A stretch of 64,000 nucleotides of DNA, from NCBI RefSeq assembly GCF_965638725.1, contig NC_134950.1:169226853-169290852 (forward strand). Reading direction: 5' to 3'. This stretch comes from Aptenodytes patagonicus. Taxonomy: Eukaryota > Chordata > Aves > Sphenisciformes > Spheniscidae. The translations under genes were made by a program, and so were the position numbers. Below are positions 12,502 through 25,730 of this stretch, one piece after another; within the stretch, counting starts at the first letter, position 1; each line of letters opens with the position of its first letter. The notes under the pieces were generated by a model. It did no database searches. It saw only the letters and a program-made list of their open reading frames with translations, and was not told the origin of the DNA.

Positions 12502-15500
12502 CTATTTAAAAGCAATTAAAAAAGGGAAAAAAAAAAAAAAAGCAATAATTACCAGGTCTGTCAAAGTTGTACTTATTATGCATGAAACTCATTTCTAGCC
12601 ACCCCTTATTGCTCCTCCCACCATCTTTCCACATCACACCACCCACAGCTCCTCCAGTACCACCTACGTCTTACACATTCGCAGAACAATGACGACGTTG
12701 CTTTATTGCTGTGAGATCCCACATGACAGAACAGCTCAGCAGATACGAGAGTTGCTGACCACAGGTCACATGGAGTCCCAGAATGGGTAAGCCAGCTGTG
12801 CCGCGCTGCACCTAGAATCATGCAGGCAGAGGCATATCGCCTGACAAGACTCTTCAGCTTTATCCTGTCACATAGGCAGATACATCACACAGGACCACAT
12901 CTACCACGCCAGGACGTAAGCTCCTGCTGGTAGCAGGATCCTGCTCACAGGCACACATCTGCCACAGAACTGAACATCCGTCCCATCACATGGTAGGACA
13001 AACAATCCTTAAGTACCTGGGACTGCAGCCGTTTAAGGGCTCCACTCCACCTTCAGACTCGTAGCTTCTGTCAACAGCAAAGGCAAGGTTGGCTCCTGCC
13101 ACACACTGTCCAAAACCAGATGTGATAAAACCACGTTCCCAAGAGCGCTCAAAGTATAACATGCCGATTCTGAAATCCTATGCTCTCTCCACATCCACTT
13201 ACACACGTTACAGTATAACCTCCTATACTTCCCCTGCTGAAGAGCAGATTATCACGTTGCCACTGCCTACTGACGTGCCTGCACTTTGCACACGTGCCAT
13301 TTCTCCAATTTCAGCCACTTCCATTACATGACACAGCGAAAGTCAGTGCATTACACAAATGTACGGCTTCATCTTCACTGACACAAAGCTTTAATTGGTG
13401 GAAGCAATGAATGGGGGAAGGGCTGCTTTTACAACTAAGATAAATCAAGATGAAGTGTGCAACAGTCATGTTATGATAAATTCTTAAAACTTAACAAAGC
13501 ACCTGCTCTTCTCCTAAAGTAATAAGATGATGTCAGACTATACTACATCCAACTGTGGCTGACCTGCTCTGACCTGCTGAATGGTAGAACTAAGGATTTA
13601 CCTAATCTGACATCCAATCTGAATTCTGCTACAATGATTTGTTCAACCCACAGTCAAGTCCCCGCTCTTCTTTTTTCCAAGGGCCTGCTGGAAACAGGCT
13701 AAGAGCTGGATGTATTAGTTAACCCATTCTCGATAGTCACTTTTGTCAGGTTTCCTATAGGATTTCCATCACCATGCTGCAGAGAAACAAGCTCAGACAG
13801 ACAGGAAAGTCTGCAGCCAGGAATGGGTTGCAAACAGTTCAGCGAAACGTCCGTGTAGACATGTCGATGCTTCTGGGAAGCGCTGAGTTTGCTGCTCTTG
13901 CGCCGGTTGGTCTCCAGTGCACGTACAATACACCAGCTGTACTGCAAGGGAAGAGCTGCAGCAATACAACCCTCGATGCTACAGAAAGCTCGGTGGCCCA
14001 CACAGATGCGAAGATTAGGCTCTGTATCTAAGCTAAGATAGCGGGCTCTGCAATGAAATGACTCAGGTGCACACAACCGCTCCTAGATGCTAATTTTATG
14101 ACACAGTTTCCTTTCAGAAGGGATGACTAGTAATATCTTTGTACCACCCATGATGATTTGTTCAGTCAACGTGTGCCTAAGCCGTTAACCTTTACTGGTC
14201 TTTTAACTACCTGTGATTTATTAGCTGTTCTTCTGTCAAAGCAGACTTAATGAAACCCGTTAATGATTTGGCTAATCGTTACCTCTGTGACACAATGTAA
14301 CTATTCGCAACTTTAAAAGTGGGTTTCACAAAGCGTTAGTTGATATCTGAAACTCCAAACAACAATCCATTTATATCTCAAAATAGGAAGTACTTCAAAT
14401 CATGGGAAACTTTCAAAGCATCGCAGGCGCTGCATTAGGCTTCACAACCTATGTAAGAGTCCAAACAAAGTTTAAAATTTACACAGCTGTTCAAAAAAGG
14501 TAAGAGTGCTGCCTCTGTTCTCCAACCAATACGCCCTGCTTCAGAAAATTGGATTTTCAATGGTAACTTTCTGTGGCTGTCACTTAGCTTTTAGGGGTTG
14601 ATATAAACACATACTTATTGCACAACTGGTAAATAATTCATTCCTAGAATGGCCTTTTGGGATACCTTCAGGATATGAGGGTGCTACATTAGAGCTTTAG
14701 TAGAAGCCAATGCTTTAGTTACAGAAGCACTGCCAGCTTGCATTGCGTTAAACTGACAAATAATAAAAAAAAAAGTTTCTCATTGAGTATTTTAATATCA
14801 TGTCCTGAATTTGTAAATAGTTTTATTTTCTTCTGACATTGTTCAAAAAGAACTCTAAGCAAAAAGACAAATGACCACAAGCACAACACCTGAAGGAAAC
14901 AAGTTGTTCCATCAGCAGGGAAAACTGATGACTGGCTTCCTACACGTTCATGCCTTATCCCAAGCTCATCGTAACAGCAGCAGTTTCCCTACCGCACCCT
15001 CTCGGTCTTCCCAGTCCTTCCCTACTGATCCTAATAGCAACCAGCTAAAACCCAATGCAACGTGACCAGATAAGCAGACCCCACCGAATGCTGAAAGTCA
15101 CGTGGAAGCCTTTTTCCCTGCGAGGACGCTAATCTGGATTTCTCCTCTGTGAAGCTGTCAGCTTCCATGGCATTTACAGAAATTCATTATCGCAGAGACA
15201 TCCATCCACCTGTCCCGCAGTTTCAGTGAATTTCATGGATGGTTCAAAGCTTACCGGAGGAACGACAGACACCTTGGCAACGTAATCATTTGAAATCCCA
15301 AAAAAAAGCAATCCCCCCTGTCTTTCTTAGGAGTGTAACATCTACTCATCTTCCCATCAACGCTTTTTAAAGTTAAGACTAGAAACTTTAAATGAACCTT
15401 GCAAATAGCGAGCCCTCTCAGCACATGCATGGTCACCCTACTAATCTAAGTGCCTTCTGCCCCTACATATCCTGTCCCGTGGTGAAGACAGGCAGAATGT

Positions 15501-17610
15501 TTTCCCCATATACACATGTACATACGTATGGACACACACACATTTTCCACAACCTTCTAGCACTGACCAAACAGAAGCCACAGTAAATATGAAACTTAAC
15601 TTTGAATTATTCCTCACCGATTAATGGGAATTTTGCTAATCTGAATGCCTGCTTTTCAGAGTAAAGCAAATAGTAGTATCTTCAGGTGGATTTATATTGC
15701 GCTTCTAGAGAGATGCAGTGTGTACACGCTGATGCCATCGTGTACAAGTCACAGGTTTTGCAGTTCCGCATGCTACGGTACATCTAATCCTCCAGAAAAA
15801 AAGGCGATTTGAAACATTACCTTAATATTGTAGGGAGATCATGAGGAAAGCCTAAAAACTTCCACCTACACTACCGGAGGGTTTACAAGTTCCAGACTCA
15901 GGTTACACAGGAAAATTGCTGTTAAGTCTAAAGACCCACACTTCTCTCTGACACACCTGCTTTGAACTTCTTTCATACTTAGGCCTATCGGCTTTACAAA
16001 GCTACATGGCAGGAAGTTTGTTGGGGAAGAGATTCCAGTCTGCTCCTCAGTTCCACCTTTGTGAAGCATTATCCCTGAAGCAGTATGCCACTACCTCTGT
16101 GAGGTACTTCTTCCTCAGCCAAAAAAACCCCAAAACACAGAGCATTTCTGCAATATTTACATTAAAACTTAGTGTTGGTGACAAGAAATTAAGCATAGTA
16201 AGCACTTGGGAGACCATGCGATATGGATTTATTCACCAGGAACTGTAGCTACGTGTGTGCAATTTTCATAACTTCAGCCTTCCTAAAGTTAGCACTTTCA
16301 GAAATTCAAATTTGTAAACGCCCCACTTCTGCAATTCTTGCTTTATTAATTTGAAAAAAAACAGGAATAATTTGCCAGTAGGCAGCTTAGAAATAAAGCC
16401 CTGATCTGCAATTCATTTAAACTATTAAAAAAAAACTTACAGATACTGGTTTTTAATGATAGATTTTTATAGATCTAGAAACTCTAACTGTGGTCCAAAG
16501 CCACATGTACTTTGAACACCGGAGTCCTACTTCCAAGTACTTTTGCATGCAAAAATGACTGAAGCCTCCTGCCCTTACTCTGGAGTTTCAGAGGACTTTT
16601 TTTTGTTTATAAAAGCCCTAAGACCCTAATCCCCAATTAAAAAAGTAAAAACACCCTTCATGAAACATTGACATGAAGTTGCCAGTTTTAAAAACAGCAA
16701 ACACAACTCAGGTGCAACATGTCATTAACCAAAAGCTCAAATTTGGGACTGCTAAGGGAAAGTTTTACAAGGATGGTGAACTTTAATGCATCCATCACTA
16801 AGCAGCCTATGACGCTCAAAATATCTAGTCAGCAAATACAGGTTTAAGTACTTGAATAACACAATTCAAGTTCACCGCAGGCTCCACGGAAATAGAGGGG
16901 AACTTAATACCAGCTACCTCTATATATCCACCCTCACTTATAATTCTTACCATGTGTCACGCTCCATTATCTCCCGGTAGACCAGGGAAACACAAGGGGC
17001 TATGAAACAAACAGGTACGGAGTTTTTAACTGAGCTTCCGCTCACTTTACAGTCAACTAATCCAAAGGCAGCTTAAGTGCACGATTTGTAGATTATGTCC
17101 TTTCAAATACATGCTGCTGTAAAACAGGATTATTGTATTAATATACTCTCAGTATAAACCTTTTTGTTTAGGAATATAAAATTCCAACTGAAGTTACAAA
17201 ATATTTTTCCAGATTCATTTTGACAGATGGACTACCTCGTACAATTTAAACTCCACTAAATCAAAATGTCTCTCCAAATGTATCTTAAACAAACAAACAA
17301 AAATGCCGAAATTGTCAATTACTGAATGTATGAAAACAAACTCTTTGAAGTTACAAACCGGCATATGTGGCCAAATAAATAGAATTTTTTAAATCAGCTG
17401 CAAATCATTATATAGAGACTGGTATATTAATTTCATTAGACTACCAAGATTAGATATAAAGCTACTTTTCCCACTTGACCTGCTCCTCACTTTGTGAAAT
17501 TCAAGTACTAAGTAGGTGTCTTCAAGATTGCAGACTGGAGCAAACACCGTCACAATGTCATTTAACAGATCTAAACTGTTTCCAAAGAGAAATGAAAGGG
17601 GATCTATTAC
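12502..17610. other. AT-rich non-coding stretch
   Basis: No supported gene. Short open frames at 13699-14076 (minus) and 15251-15436 (minus) lack convincing paired splice signals or recognised domains. Confidence 0.4.
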
Positions 17611-17715
17611 CTGCTTGAGAAGCTATTACATTTCTCAGTGAAAGGACAACAGCAAGTATTCCCAAGTTCCCCATCCACTTCGTAAGTCTCTCCTCACTGT
17701 CCCTATTAGAAGACT
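17611..17715 (-). other. Candidate coding exon on the minus strand, gene unknown
   Basis: The minus strand shows a possible acceptor (GACCACCAG), then 105 nt open in one frame ending at CAAGCAG, then donor GTAATAG. The translation contains ERLTKWMGNLGILAVVLSLR, a mildly hydrophobic segment. The acceptor pyrimidine tract is only moderate. A shorter 23-nt exon from the inner CACTGAG acceptor is also possible. No family is recognised. Confidence 0.2.
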
Positions 17716-18711
17716 CTGGTGGTCAACACTAAGAGACATTCACATTTGGAGAATTATGGTTTTGTCAGGTGCGCACAACATGCGATCACTTGAAAGGCTG
17801 GGCACTGTCAGGTGAATAAATCATTACGCTTACTTTAAGCTACAGCATTACAGCAACCTAAGCAAATATTACACTGCAAAAATTGCTTCTCTGGATTGTT
17901 TTCCAGCTTCCTAAAATATCAGTATCACTCCAAGCACCCAGCATCTCTCCTGAACAACAAAGCCCACACAAGCCTCATCCCGTTGTGAGAATCAACTTCC
18001 ACCGAGACAAACCTGCACAGATGTTACCACCAGCGATTCCCTGCCTGCATTCCTCCCACCGACACAGGCCACTGGGGAAGCAAAGGCAGCACAGGCACTG
18101 AAACATGCCAGTTGTACACACTAGAGCACTGCAGCGGCAGCAGCAGCTGATCCCTGTGCTTTCAAGTCCGGTGGCATAGCCCACAACAGCGCTGAAGCAG
18201 CGCTGCCGCCGCACCCCCTAACATCGCTGCCATGGGACGCACGCTGCACACCTCAGCTACTATACGCACACAGAAACTGTTGCCAGGCTATGGACAGCGT
18301 CTCCCCTCCACCCCTGGAAGCTGCAGGACAAAAACAGCAGAAAGCAGCAAGCAGATTTCGGGCTGTGGCCAAGGAAACGGCCCCTCGAGACAAACTAGCA
18401 GCGCTGGCATTAAGCAATTACTCCACATAGCTATTCCTAGACAGAGGAGTCTCTAAGCTGCACCAACACTACGAGAAACAGTACAAATTGCTTGCCCTTA
18501 CATGTCACCTCATGTTTTCTTCAGATACACACCCTTTCAAATACCTCTGCAGCAACTGAAATCCTCCCCTAGTAAGCAAAGATTGCACGCTGCCAAAGGC
18601 CCTGCTACAGAAGTGAAAGAAACACCAAGCTTACATTTTTGGTCTTCTTGCTTTACAACCAGTCTCAGCCATGTAATGTCTGATGTCACTGGAGTACCAG
18701 TATGTGGAAGT

Positions 18712-18728
18712 ACTATGGGAATTGTAGT
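18712..18728 (-). promoter_or_regulatory. ZNF143/Staf-like motif
   Basis: The minus strand reads ACTACAATTCCCATAGT, which contains the ACTACAATTCCCA core of the ZNF143 (Staf) SBS2 motif known from vertebrate promoters. There is no CpG island around it. Function is inferred from the motif only. Confidence 0.4.
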
Positions 18729-19621
18729 CTTTCCTCTATTGTGCAATAGCTACAAGGTACGGGATCCAGGACTGCAAGCCTTAGGAACAGCCTCCTTCAC
18801 GCAGAGGCTTACGGGGACTGCCTGAGAAATCCAGCTGAACCGCTTTATTTAGCCAGAAAACGCTGCTCGGGTGGGAAAGAAGAAAAGTATGCGGGAGGTT
18901 TTGAAACGCACCTTCTCCTCCTTCCCATGCAAGAAGTAATTTCTAAGCAATTACTCTCTTCCAACACCGTTTAAGGTGTAATCAGGAAACACAACCCAGT
19001 AAGGAAATTTTAATTGCTATGGGGTATAACAACATCGTCATAAGAACTCTTGTACTATTAAATACAAGTTCATCGTCTCTTGTACCTCTGGGGTTTTGGT
19101 CTCTCCACAAGAAAAAATAATTCACTGGAATGGACGTTTTTTGTCAGTGGTGGTGATGCACCTGCCACTTTCGTTCCTGTTTCCCCACTGAAAGGCATCA
19201 TTTGGCTCACCCCTGCTAAGTAACTGTGAAAGGCTTGCAGTGTGAGCAAATCAAGCCCTATGCCTCCTGTAACACGAATTAAAAATAAAGGTTTTTTTAG
19301 TTAAAGGCTTTCTTCCATGCTAAAGTGCTGTACCTGACTTACCTTCTCCCCACTTTCAGTCAAATATCTCGTTAACAGTTACATTTTATCACCTTTTACA
19401 CATTTTTCCTTAATAAAGTCATTATTTTCCCACAACTCTTTGCCTTAACTCAGACAGATGATGAACCCTGATTCTTTCCTCACATCACTGTATTTTTAAT
19501 GCTAGAAAAAGAATGAAGAAATATAATTTAAGTAAATTAAGAAATCCAGAGACAATGGAACAGAGCCATTTTCATCTTTTTGAAGAAAACAAGAAAAAAA
19601 ACAGGTATAATATAGTTCAGT

Positions 19622-19639
19622 TGCTGGGAAGCGTAGTCC
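19622..19639 (-). promoter_or_regulatory. Second ZNF143/Staf-like motif
   Basis: The minus strand reads GGACTACGCTTCCCAGCA, which agrees with the ACTACA-TTCCCAGCA consensus except for one G at the CA step. It lies about 0.9 kb from the first motif. Confidence 0.35.
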
Positions 19640-21879
19640 ATCATCAGTCAAGTATTATTATGGAGTCTAAAGACTAGAAAAAAAAAGAGAAAGCAGAGTG
19701 CTAACAAGTTCCGACTAAATTTTTCCAAAAAGCTCAAGATATCCTTCAGCAGACGCTTAAGTCAGCTGAGTTGAATCTAAAAATATATGTTGGTCACCCC
19801 GAACAATAAAACTGCCCCAAAATCCATCTTACAGAATATGAGAAAACTCCTACGACACCAGAAGTGTTATGGTAGAAATGGGAAAACCATTCAGCCTTAG
19901 GTTCTTCCACAGCTTAACGCAGGCAGACTACAAACAAAAGATCTAAAAAGCGAGGGGAAAAAACCCAACAACTTTCTCCAAAGTTTTCTTCTGTTCCCAA
20001 GGCATTTTCACTAAGTTATAGTAACAGCACCTTGTTCTGCAAAGTCCTTCCCTCACTACTATCGCTGCGGCACTTACCACGGAAAGCACTGCTAGAATAC
20101 ACTGCAGAGTGCCACGCAGCACGTAACCTTCCCCAAATATTACTTAAGTGTATTCCATATAGCTTTTCTGACACAGCAGTAAATAGGAAATGAGGTCACA
20201 CCTCCCTAAAAACCTCAACCCTTGTTTACACTATTGCTATCCTCCCTCCCGTTTCTCTCCACAAAGCTGTAATGGCATTCGGAGATGGCGACTGTCTTCC
20301 TCCAGCTTCTCCAACTGTCTGATGTAAGCACAGTTTAAGAATGACAACATATATAAACATGACACAGGAAGCTTTTATACCCATTTCCACATTCAGGTTT
20401 TTGGAATGGCGTACTTGCACCAGTGCTGCCGATAGTACACACTGAATTCAAGTGTTTCAGGAAAAAAAAAAAGATCAAAAATCTCAAGCCATGCTCTGAC
20501 CAGGGATTAAAGAAAATGGGGGAAGCCCAAACATTTCCAGCGTTATGGCAGCACGGCACTAAGGTACATGCAATAATTTTAGTGATATGAGTAGACCCCA
20601 ACAGCTTCGAATGAAGTCCGACAGCAGAATTTCACACTTGTTTGGCCTGTGCAAGACAGAGGGAAAGAGAGGAAATCCAGACAGGAATCCACGAAAACAG
20701 TTTAGGCATAAATTATTTCCTGAGAAATAATGAGAACAGCGTGTTACAGGAAAAACAAGGGCAGCCTTTTCTGAAGGGCTCAGAGTCTGTGTAAAAGCAA
20801 AATACCACACAGGCAGACAGTTGAGAGAATAGTTTGAAGTCAAAATATAGGACATCTCATTGCTACCCTCCAGCAGAATCTGGTCCTGATAACGTTCTTA
20901 TAAAGTAGCTAGAAGTAGTAGTAGCTACACCCTCCTCTCAAAGTAACATGAAAAAAAGCCCCCAGTGCCTGTGCAGGTGTATGTAAACAGAGTGTGGCTT
21001 CAGCAGCAACGGCTGTGAACAAGGGGACGAAAGCTGCCAAATTCCCTTGTCCTGGAAAACAGGACCACCGCAGGCTGTGAGGAATACGCTGTATTTGCGA
21101 CTCTCACCTATGCAGCGTTCGGATACCTCCTCAAGATTTCAAAGGTTTCAGCAACGTGTTAACAGCGGGCAAACATACTCAAAACGTTAATAAAGCGAGA
21201 AATATCTTTAAGGACTCTTTAAACTTGCTAACTTAAAGTAACTCAGTGTGAAGATGCTCACACACAACCTCCTAGCGTCAACCTGGCTGCAGCAGTGCTA
21301 ATTCATTCGAGTGACGATACCTTTAAAATAGCAGATTGCAGTGATTTTAGTAACAGTACAGTATCTGTTTATACAGTAGACTTAAGTATTAGCAGTCATT
21401 CTTCTGGGCCCCTCACCACACCAAGACAACTTTTTTGGCTTTTTACTATGATAGGAAATGTAAAAACCGTAACAATGAAATCAAAACACTGCTTCCAGGG
21501 AGGGGGGAAAAAAAATCAGGAGGGGAAAAAAAAAAAAAAGCAGCAAAAAAGAAGAAACCTCGTTTTTCCTGAAACCAAGCATTTGAATGTATTCCCCTCC
21601 ACAGCCTCTGAAAGTGACTCCTGTCTCACCCTATTGGGATTTCAGGCTGTAACATTTGCTTACTTCACAGCTCTCTTCTGCTCTCCGTGCAGAAACAGCA
21701 CTCATTTTTGGTGTGTCAACACCGCTCACGGCTCTTGTAACTTCCGAGCGCGCACAGATCTCTGGCAGGGTGCATATGACAGCCAAGTGGAAGACAGCCA
21801 TGCATTTTCGCAGATATGTCCTTTATTTACATGGCTCTGCTCTACCAGCAGCCGCAGGGGTTCCCCTCTCTCCCCGCAC

Positions 21880-22800
21880 ACCCCGCTGCAGCTCCGGCAC
21901 CGCTCCTCACAGAGCAGAGGCCGGTTCCCCCCCTCACAGAGCGAAGCGCCTCGCAACCTCCCTCCCCCCCCCCCCCCGCGCTCACCCCCTCAGCTCCGGG
22001 GCCCCAGCCCCGTCCTGGCAGCGGGGCGGTAGCGCTGACGCCTCACCTCCGCCCGGGAAGCCCCGTCAGGCCGAGTGGCCGGAGGCTGGCCGCTACCCGC
22101 CACCATCTTATCCTCCCTCTCTCCCCCCGGCCGTTGCAGCCGCCCCAACGGCCGCGCCGCCGGCGCGAGCGGGCGGGGGTAGGGCGGGAAGGGCGCGAGC
22201 GCCTCCCCCCGCCCCCCCGCGCCAGCCGAAGCTCGGTCAGCCGCCGCCGGTGGGAGAAACCACCGAGCGAGGGAAAGGGGGGAGGCTGGAAAAGGGAGGG
22301 GCGAACCATCGCGGAGCGGGAGGGGGGACCCGCCATGGCGGGGAGGGCGAGGGGCGAGCTGAGGCAGCGAGGGGGAACACCCAGAAAACGGGGCTCGGGA
22401 AGGGGCTGGCCTTCATTTGGAGCGGGGCCTCCATTCTCCAGATGTATTTAGTCGGAGGCAAGCACCTGAGCGGGTTACCTGACAGCTCCCCTCAGCCGCC
22501 GCGTTCGTCCCGTGCTGAGGAAAGCACGAAAACCTGACAGAACTGCACCGTAAAAGCGTCTCGTTTCCCGCCCGGGGCGGCGGAGGGGCTGTGTGGGCCC
22601 GGCGCCGGTGTTTTCTTTCTCAGCATTTCCTCCTCCCTGCAGAAATCGGTTATTGAAAGTGCTGCTGAGAACATTTCAGCCCTTTGGCTGGCCTGACGGA
22701 TGGGTGCGGGTGGTTATTCGCCCCTTTTTGGCTGGCTCCGGGGTGGCTTCGGCCGGCGGTGGAGTTCCTCGCCCCGCCTCACTCGGTCCCACCTTGGCTG
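21880..22800. promoter_or_regulatory. CpG island, probable promoter
   Basis: The base composition changes abruptly from AT-rich to C+G-rich with many CpG dinucleotides. A run of about 18 C lies at 21961-21978. GC boxes and start-like AAGATGG and CCATGGCGG contexts appear on both strands. The island is about 2.5 kb beyond the 3' end of IBA57, so it belongs to another transcript. The best exon inside is on the minus strand (22047-22106). A plus-strand ATG at 22335 also has a good context (CGCCATGG) but no nearby donor. Confidence 0.65.
22047..22106 (-). CDS. Probable first coding exon of an unidentified gene (partial)
   Basis: The minus-strand ATG at 22106-22104 lies in a strong start context (A at -3, G at +4, AAGATGG). 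It opens exactly 20 codons, MVAGSGQPPATRPDGASRAE, which run into a consensus donor, GCGGAG followed by GTGAGG (GT at 22046-22045). The exon ends in phase 0 and sits in a CpG island. I do not recognise the protein. The rest of the gene should lie to the left, on the minus strand, possibly outside the window. A non-coding first exon is also possible. Confidence 0.4.
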
Positions 22801-25338
22801 AAGGAGATTCGCTCTGTCATGGATCGCCAGCGAGGCAAACACCCCTGCAAAATCAACCCCGCACCTACACAGCCGATAGCCCGGCCTTCCAGCCCAAGCT
22901 CACCCGGCTAAAGCCATCAACGATGGAGCAGGCTGTGAGGGGGAATAAAAATAGGAAGGATAGCGTGGATTGGGCCTGCCCTCTCCAATTTCTGCCACAC
23001 CCTTCCTCCAGAAGTGATCTAGTGCCTCCGAAAAACCAACCTGCGTGCGTATTTTGTGCCTAAGCACCCACATTTGTAAGCCGCAGCTGTTGGCAACAGA
23101 AAAGCCTTTCAAATACGTTAAGAAGACAAAAGAAACGTGTGTGTGCCAGCGAAAGAGATGCAGGGCTTCCCCAAACAGAAGGAACGTAGTGTTTATTCAG
23201 GCTGTGCGCTTACCAGTACAATATAACTATTCTGAGGAGGCTTTGCACAATGGGTGGCAGAGGAAAAGCTGCTTCTGGCAAAGCGGCATCAACGCGGGCA
23301 GCACAGCCTCGCCTTTGTCGCGTTCGGAGGATCCAGAAAGGGTGAAGCACTGCAGTTTCATTTATTTTTCCAGCAGAAAGACTTTGTTACCAATCTCAAA
23401 CCTGCCAAAGGGGTGACGAACGGTGTAAGACACGTTTCTTGTCAGCCAGCAACCCGAAAAAGTATTCCGTTGTGTATCTTCACACAAGGTAAATAAAAGG
23501 TAGCGTCTCTTCTCCTTCAGACAAGTCACATTTAAATTATTTGATGCGATAAACTTTTAATGAGATATTCCACAAACTCATTTTACAGCAAGCATAGAGA
23601 GTTTTAACCAACATGAGCATTTTTCAGAGATATATTCCTTTCACAGTAACAGTGACACCGAAACCAGTAGCAGAATGCGCTTTGGACGGTTTTTGTCACA
23701 AATATGCATGCAAGAGCTTTTTATTTTGGTCTGCGTGGGATGTCACCTGCTCATCTCTCTCATCACGCCCTTCCGCACACGCGCCACACCAAGAGCGGGC
23801 GCACAATGGATTTATTCTAGTACAAAAATACATAGGGCTCCTATAAATTACCGCAGGTTGACAGGGTTAGGAGGCACAGAGCTGGTTGGCTTTGGGGCGG
23901 GCAAAGAGGAATACATTGATTGTAGAAGCAAGAAAAAGTGCAAAGACGGAAGAGCAGCGGGAGCCAGAAAAAAGCAGCAAAGAAACCCTGAAGTACTGGG
24001 CTGCTCTGAAAACCCACAGGGGACGGCGGATGGAGAAAACCTCAGCTCGAGACGGCAGCAGGGACTCGCCCCAGAGAGGTTTTTGTACGAGGGGTGCAGA
24101 GAGCTCTCGGAACAAGCGTGGTGGTGAAGCAGCCAGAGAAACGAGGCGTGGTGAAAATCCTCCCTCAGGAACAGCAGGCTAAGCCAAGAGCACGCGTGGC
24201 ATTAACCCCTTCTCCAGGGGCTGCAGCTTAACGCTGAGGGACGGAGCAAAGGTCGGCGATGGGGACACGCTGCCCCTTCACCAGCTTTGTGGAGGGACTG
24301 AGGTAACCCCTGCCAAAGGCTTCAGGAAAGCGCGGAGGACTTTTTCTACAAGATGACAAGAGCGAAGATGGAGATGCCAAAAAAATCCACCCCTCAACTG
24401 TTGTTGGCAACTGGAGGGCACGTGCTTCCAGGCAGAGATTATTCTGCCAAGCACCAGTACACCGATACAATAGTCACCCCGGGGCACGCACCAGTGCGCC
24501 TCATTTCTGTAAAATATCACTTTCCTCTCCGAAACAGTTGTTTGAGTGAAGGAAGCGTGCATGACTGAGGTCAGGAGCGGCAGAGGAGCTGGCTGCTGCT
24601 GGCTGTGCTCCCTCTGCCGGCGCTGAAGCAGGGGACGGGACCGGGATGTTTGAGAGCTTTCCCACCGGGGATGACTTAAAAATCAAGGTCTGAAATGTGG
24701 AGTACAAGCTATTCCTCTTCCTGAACACAATGAGCAGTTAGAGTGGCGGGAAAAAACACCCACCCAATCAGCAGGTTTAAGAAGCAGCTCAGTGCAAGGA
24801 GTAATTTGCAGAGAACACTTTAGCCCGAGCGTGCTATGCAAGGTAAGAGCGGCATGCTCTCCACTAAAAGCAAAAACATTGTAATACCACAGAATGGTTA
24901 TTCTGAACAGAAACATTCAGTGCACACAACGGGAGAACTCCTGCTGCCATCGCTCGCTTCAGCCTGGACGCACACCGCAGCCTACGCAGAGCACAGTCTG
25001 ACTGAGCGAGTGGTGGACTGAAAATTCAGCAGGGGTCCGACCCAATGACACGTGGCACCCCCTAAATAAACACGGGGCACCCTCAGGAAAAGGTGCGCTT
25101 CCCTGCGTACCCTGTACGGGTCTCTCCACAACGCTTAACAGATCACCCTCCCGTCCTCAGCGACCCCGCCGCTGGTTTGGGTTCCTGCTGTTTAGTCCCG
25201 ATTTGAAGAATCCTGTAACGCCCCCCCTCCGCCCCCATCAAAGACCACAGACAACAGCTGAAGGCAGAGTCGCCTTCCCAAACCCGTCACACAAAATATA
25301 TTCTCAGTAAGGCAAATGGGCGAGTGGTGGTTCCTCAT
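22801..25338. other. Intergenic DNA between the CpG island and IBA57
   Basis: I see no recognised coding sequence or repeat. Open frames of 70-156 codons overlap each other in several frames and show no domain. The IBA57 3' UTR must occupy the right part. An AATAAA on the minus strand overlaps the IBA57 stop codon (25343-25338); no clearly better poly(A) signal was identified. Confidence 0.4.
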
Positions 25339-25730
25339 TTATTTACTAGCAGTTTTTGGCCACCACTCGGGTATACCTGCAGTGAGCTTCACTTTATCAC
25401 CCGCTAGATTTAGGCAGAGTGGTTCGTTTATATTAGCTAACCTCAGCAAAGCTATACCAAGTTCACCTCCTCCAGCCCGGAACTTGCCAGCCGACTTTCC
25501 CGATTCAGTTGAGATCTCGGCACCCTCGGGAATGCTGTCCTTGGGAAGAGGAGCTGAAAAGTGGACTGGCAGCAGACGTTTGCGAATGACACCCATGTGG
25601 TGGGTCCTGGCTGTCAGCTCCTGCCCAATGTAACAGCCTTTGGTAAAGCTGATGCCGTTCATGTAGGCCAGGTTTGATTCCAGCGGGAGGGCTACTCCAG
25701 GAGGGAGATCTTTCACACCTTCGGGAACTC
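25339..25730 (-). CDS. IBA57: IBA57 exon 3 (terminal coding exon)
   Basis: Begins after a pyrimidine-rich tract and CCTAG. It codes [19 protein letters not shown], the [17 protein letters not shown] signature, [10 protein letters not shown] and the C-terminus [10 protein letters not shown], ending in TAA at 25341-25339. The C-terminal WWP block is typical of the family. Confidence 0.95.

Larger units (their letters stand above)
17716..21880. other. Non-coding stretch with two ZNF143-like motifs
   Basis: No gene can be supported. Strong-looking donors read on the minus strand occur at about 19340 (AAG then GTAAGTCAGG) and 20077 (GTG then GTAAGTGC), but no matching acceptor-defined exon with a recognised protein was found. 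Confidence 0.4.
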
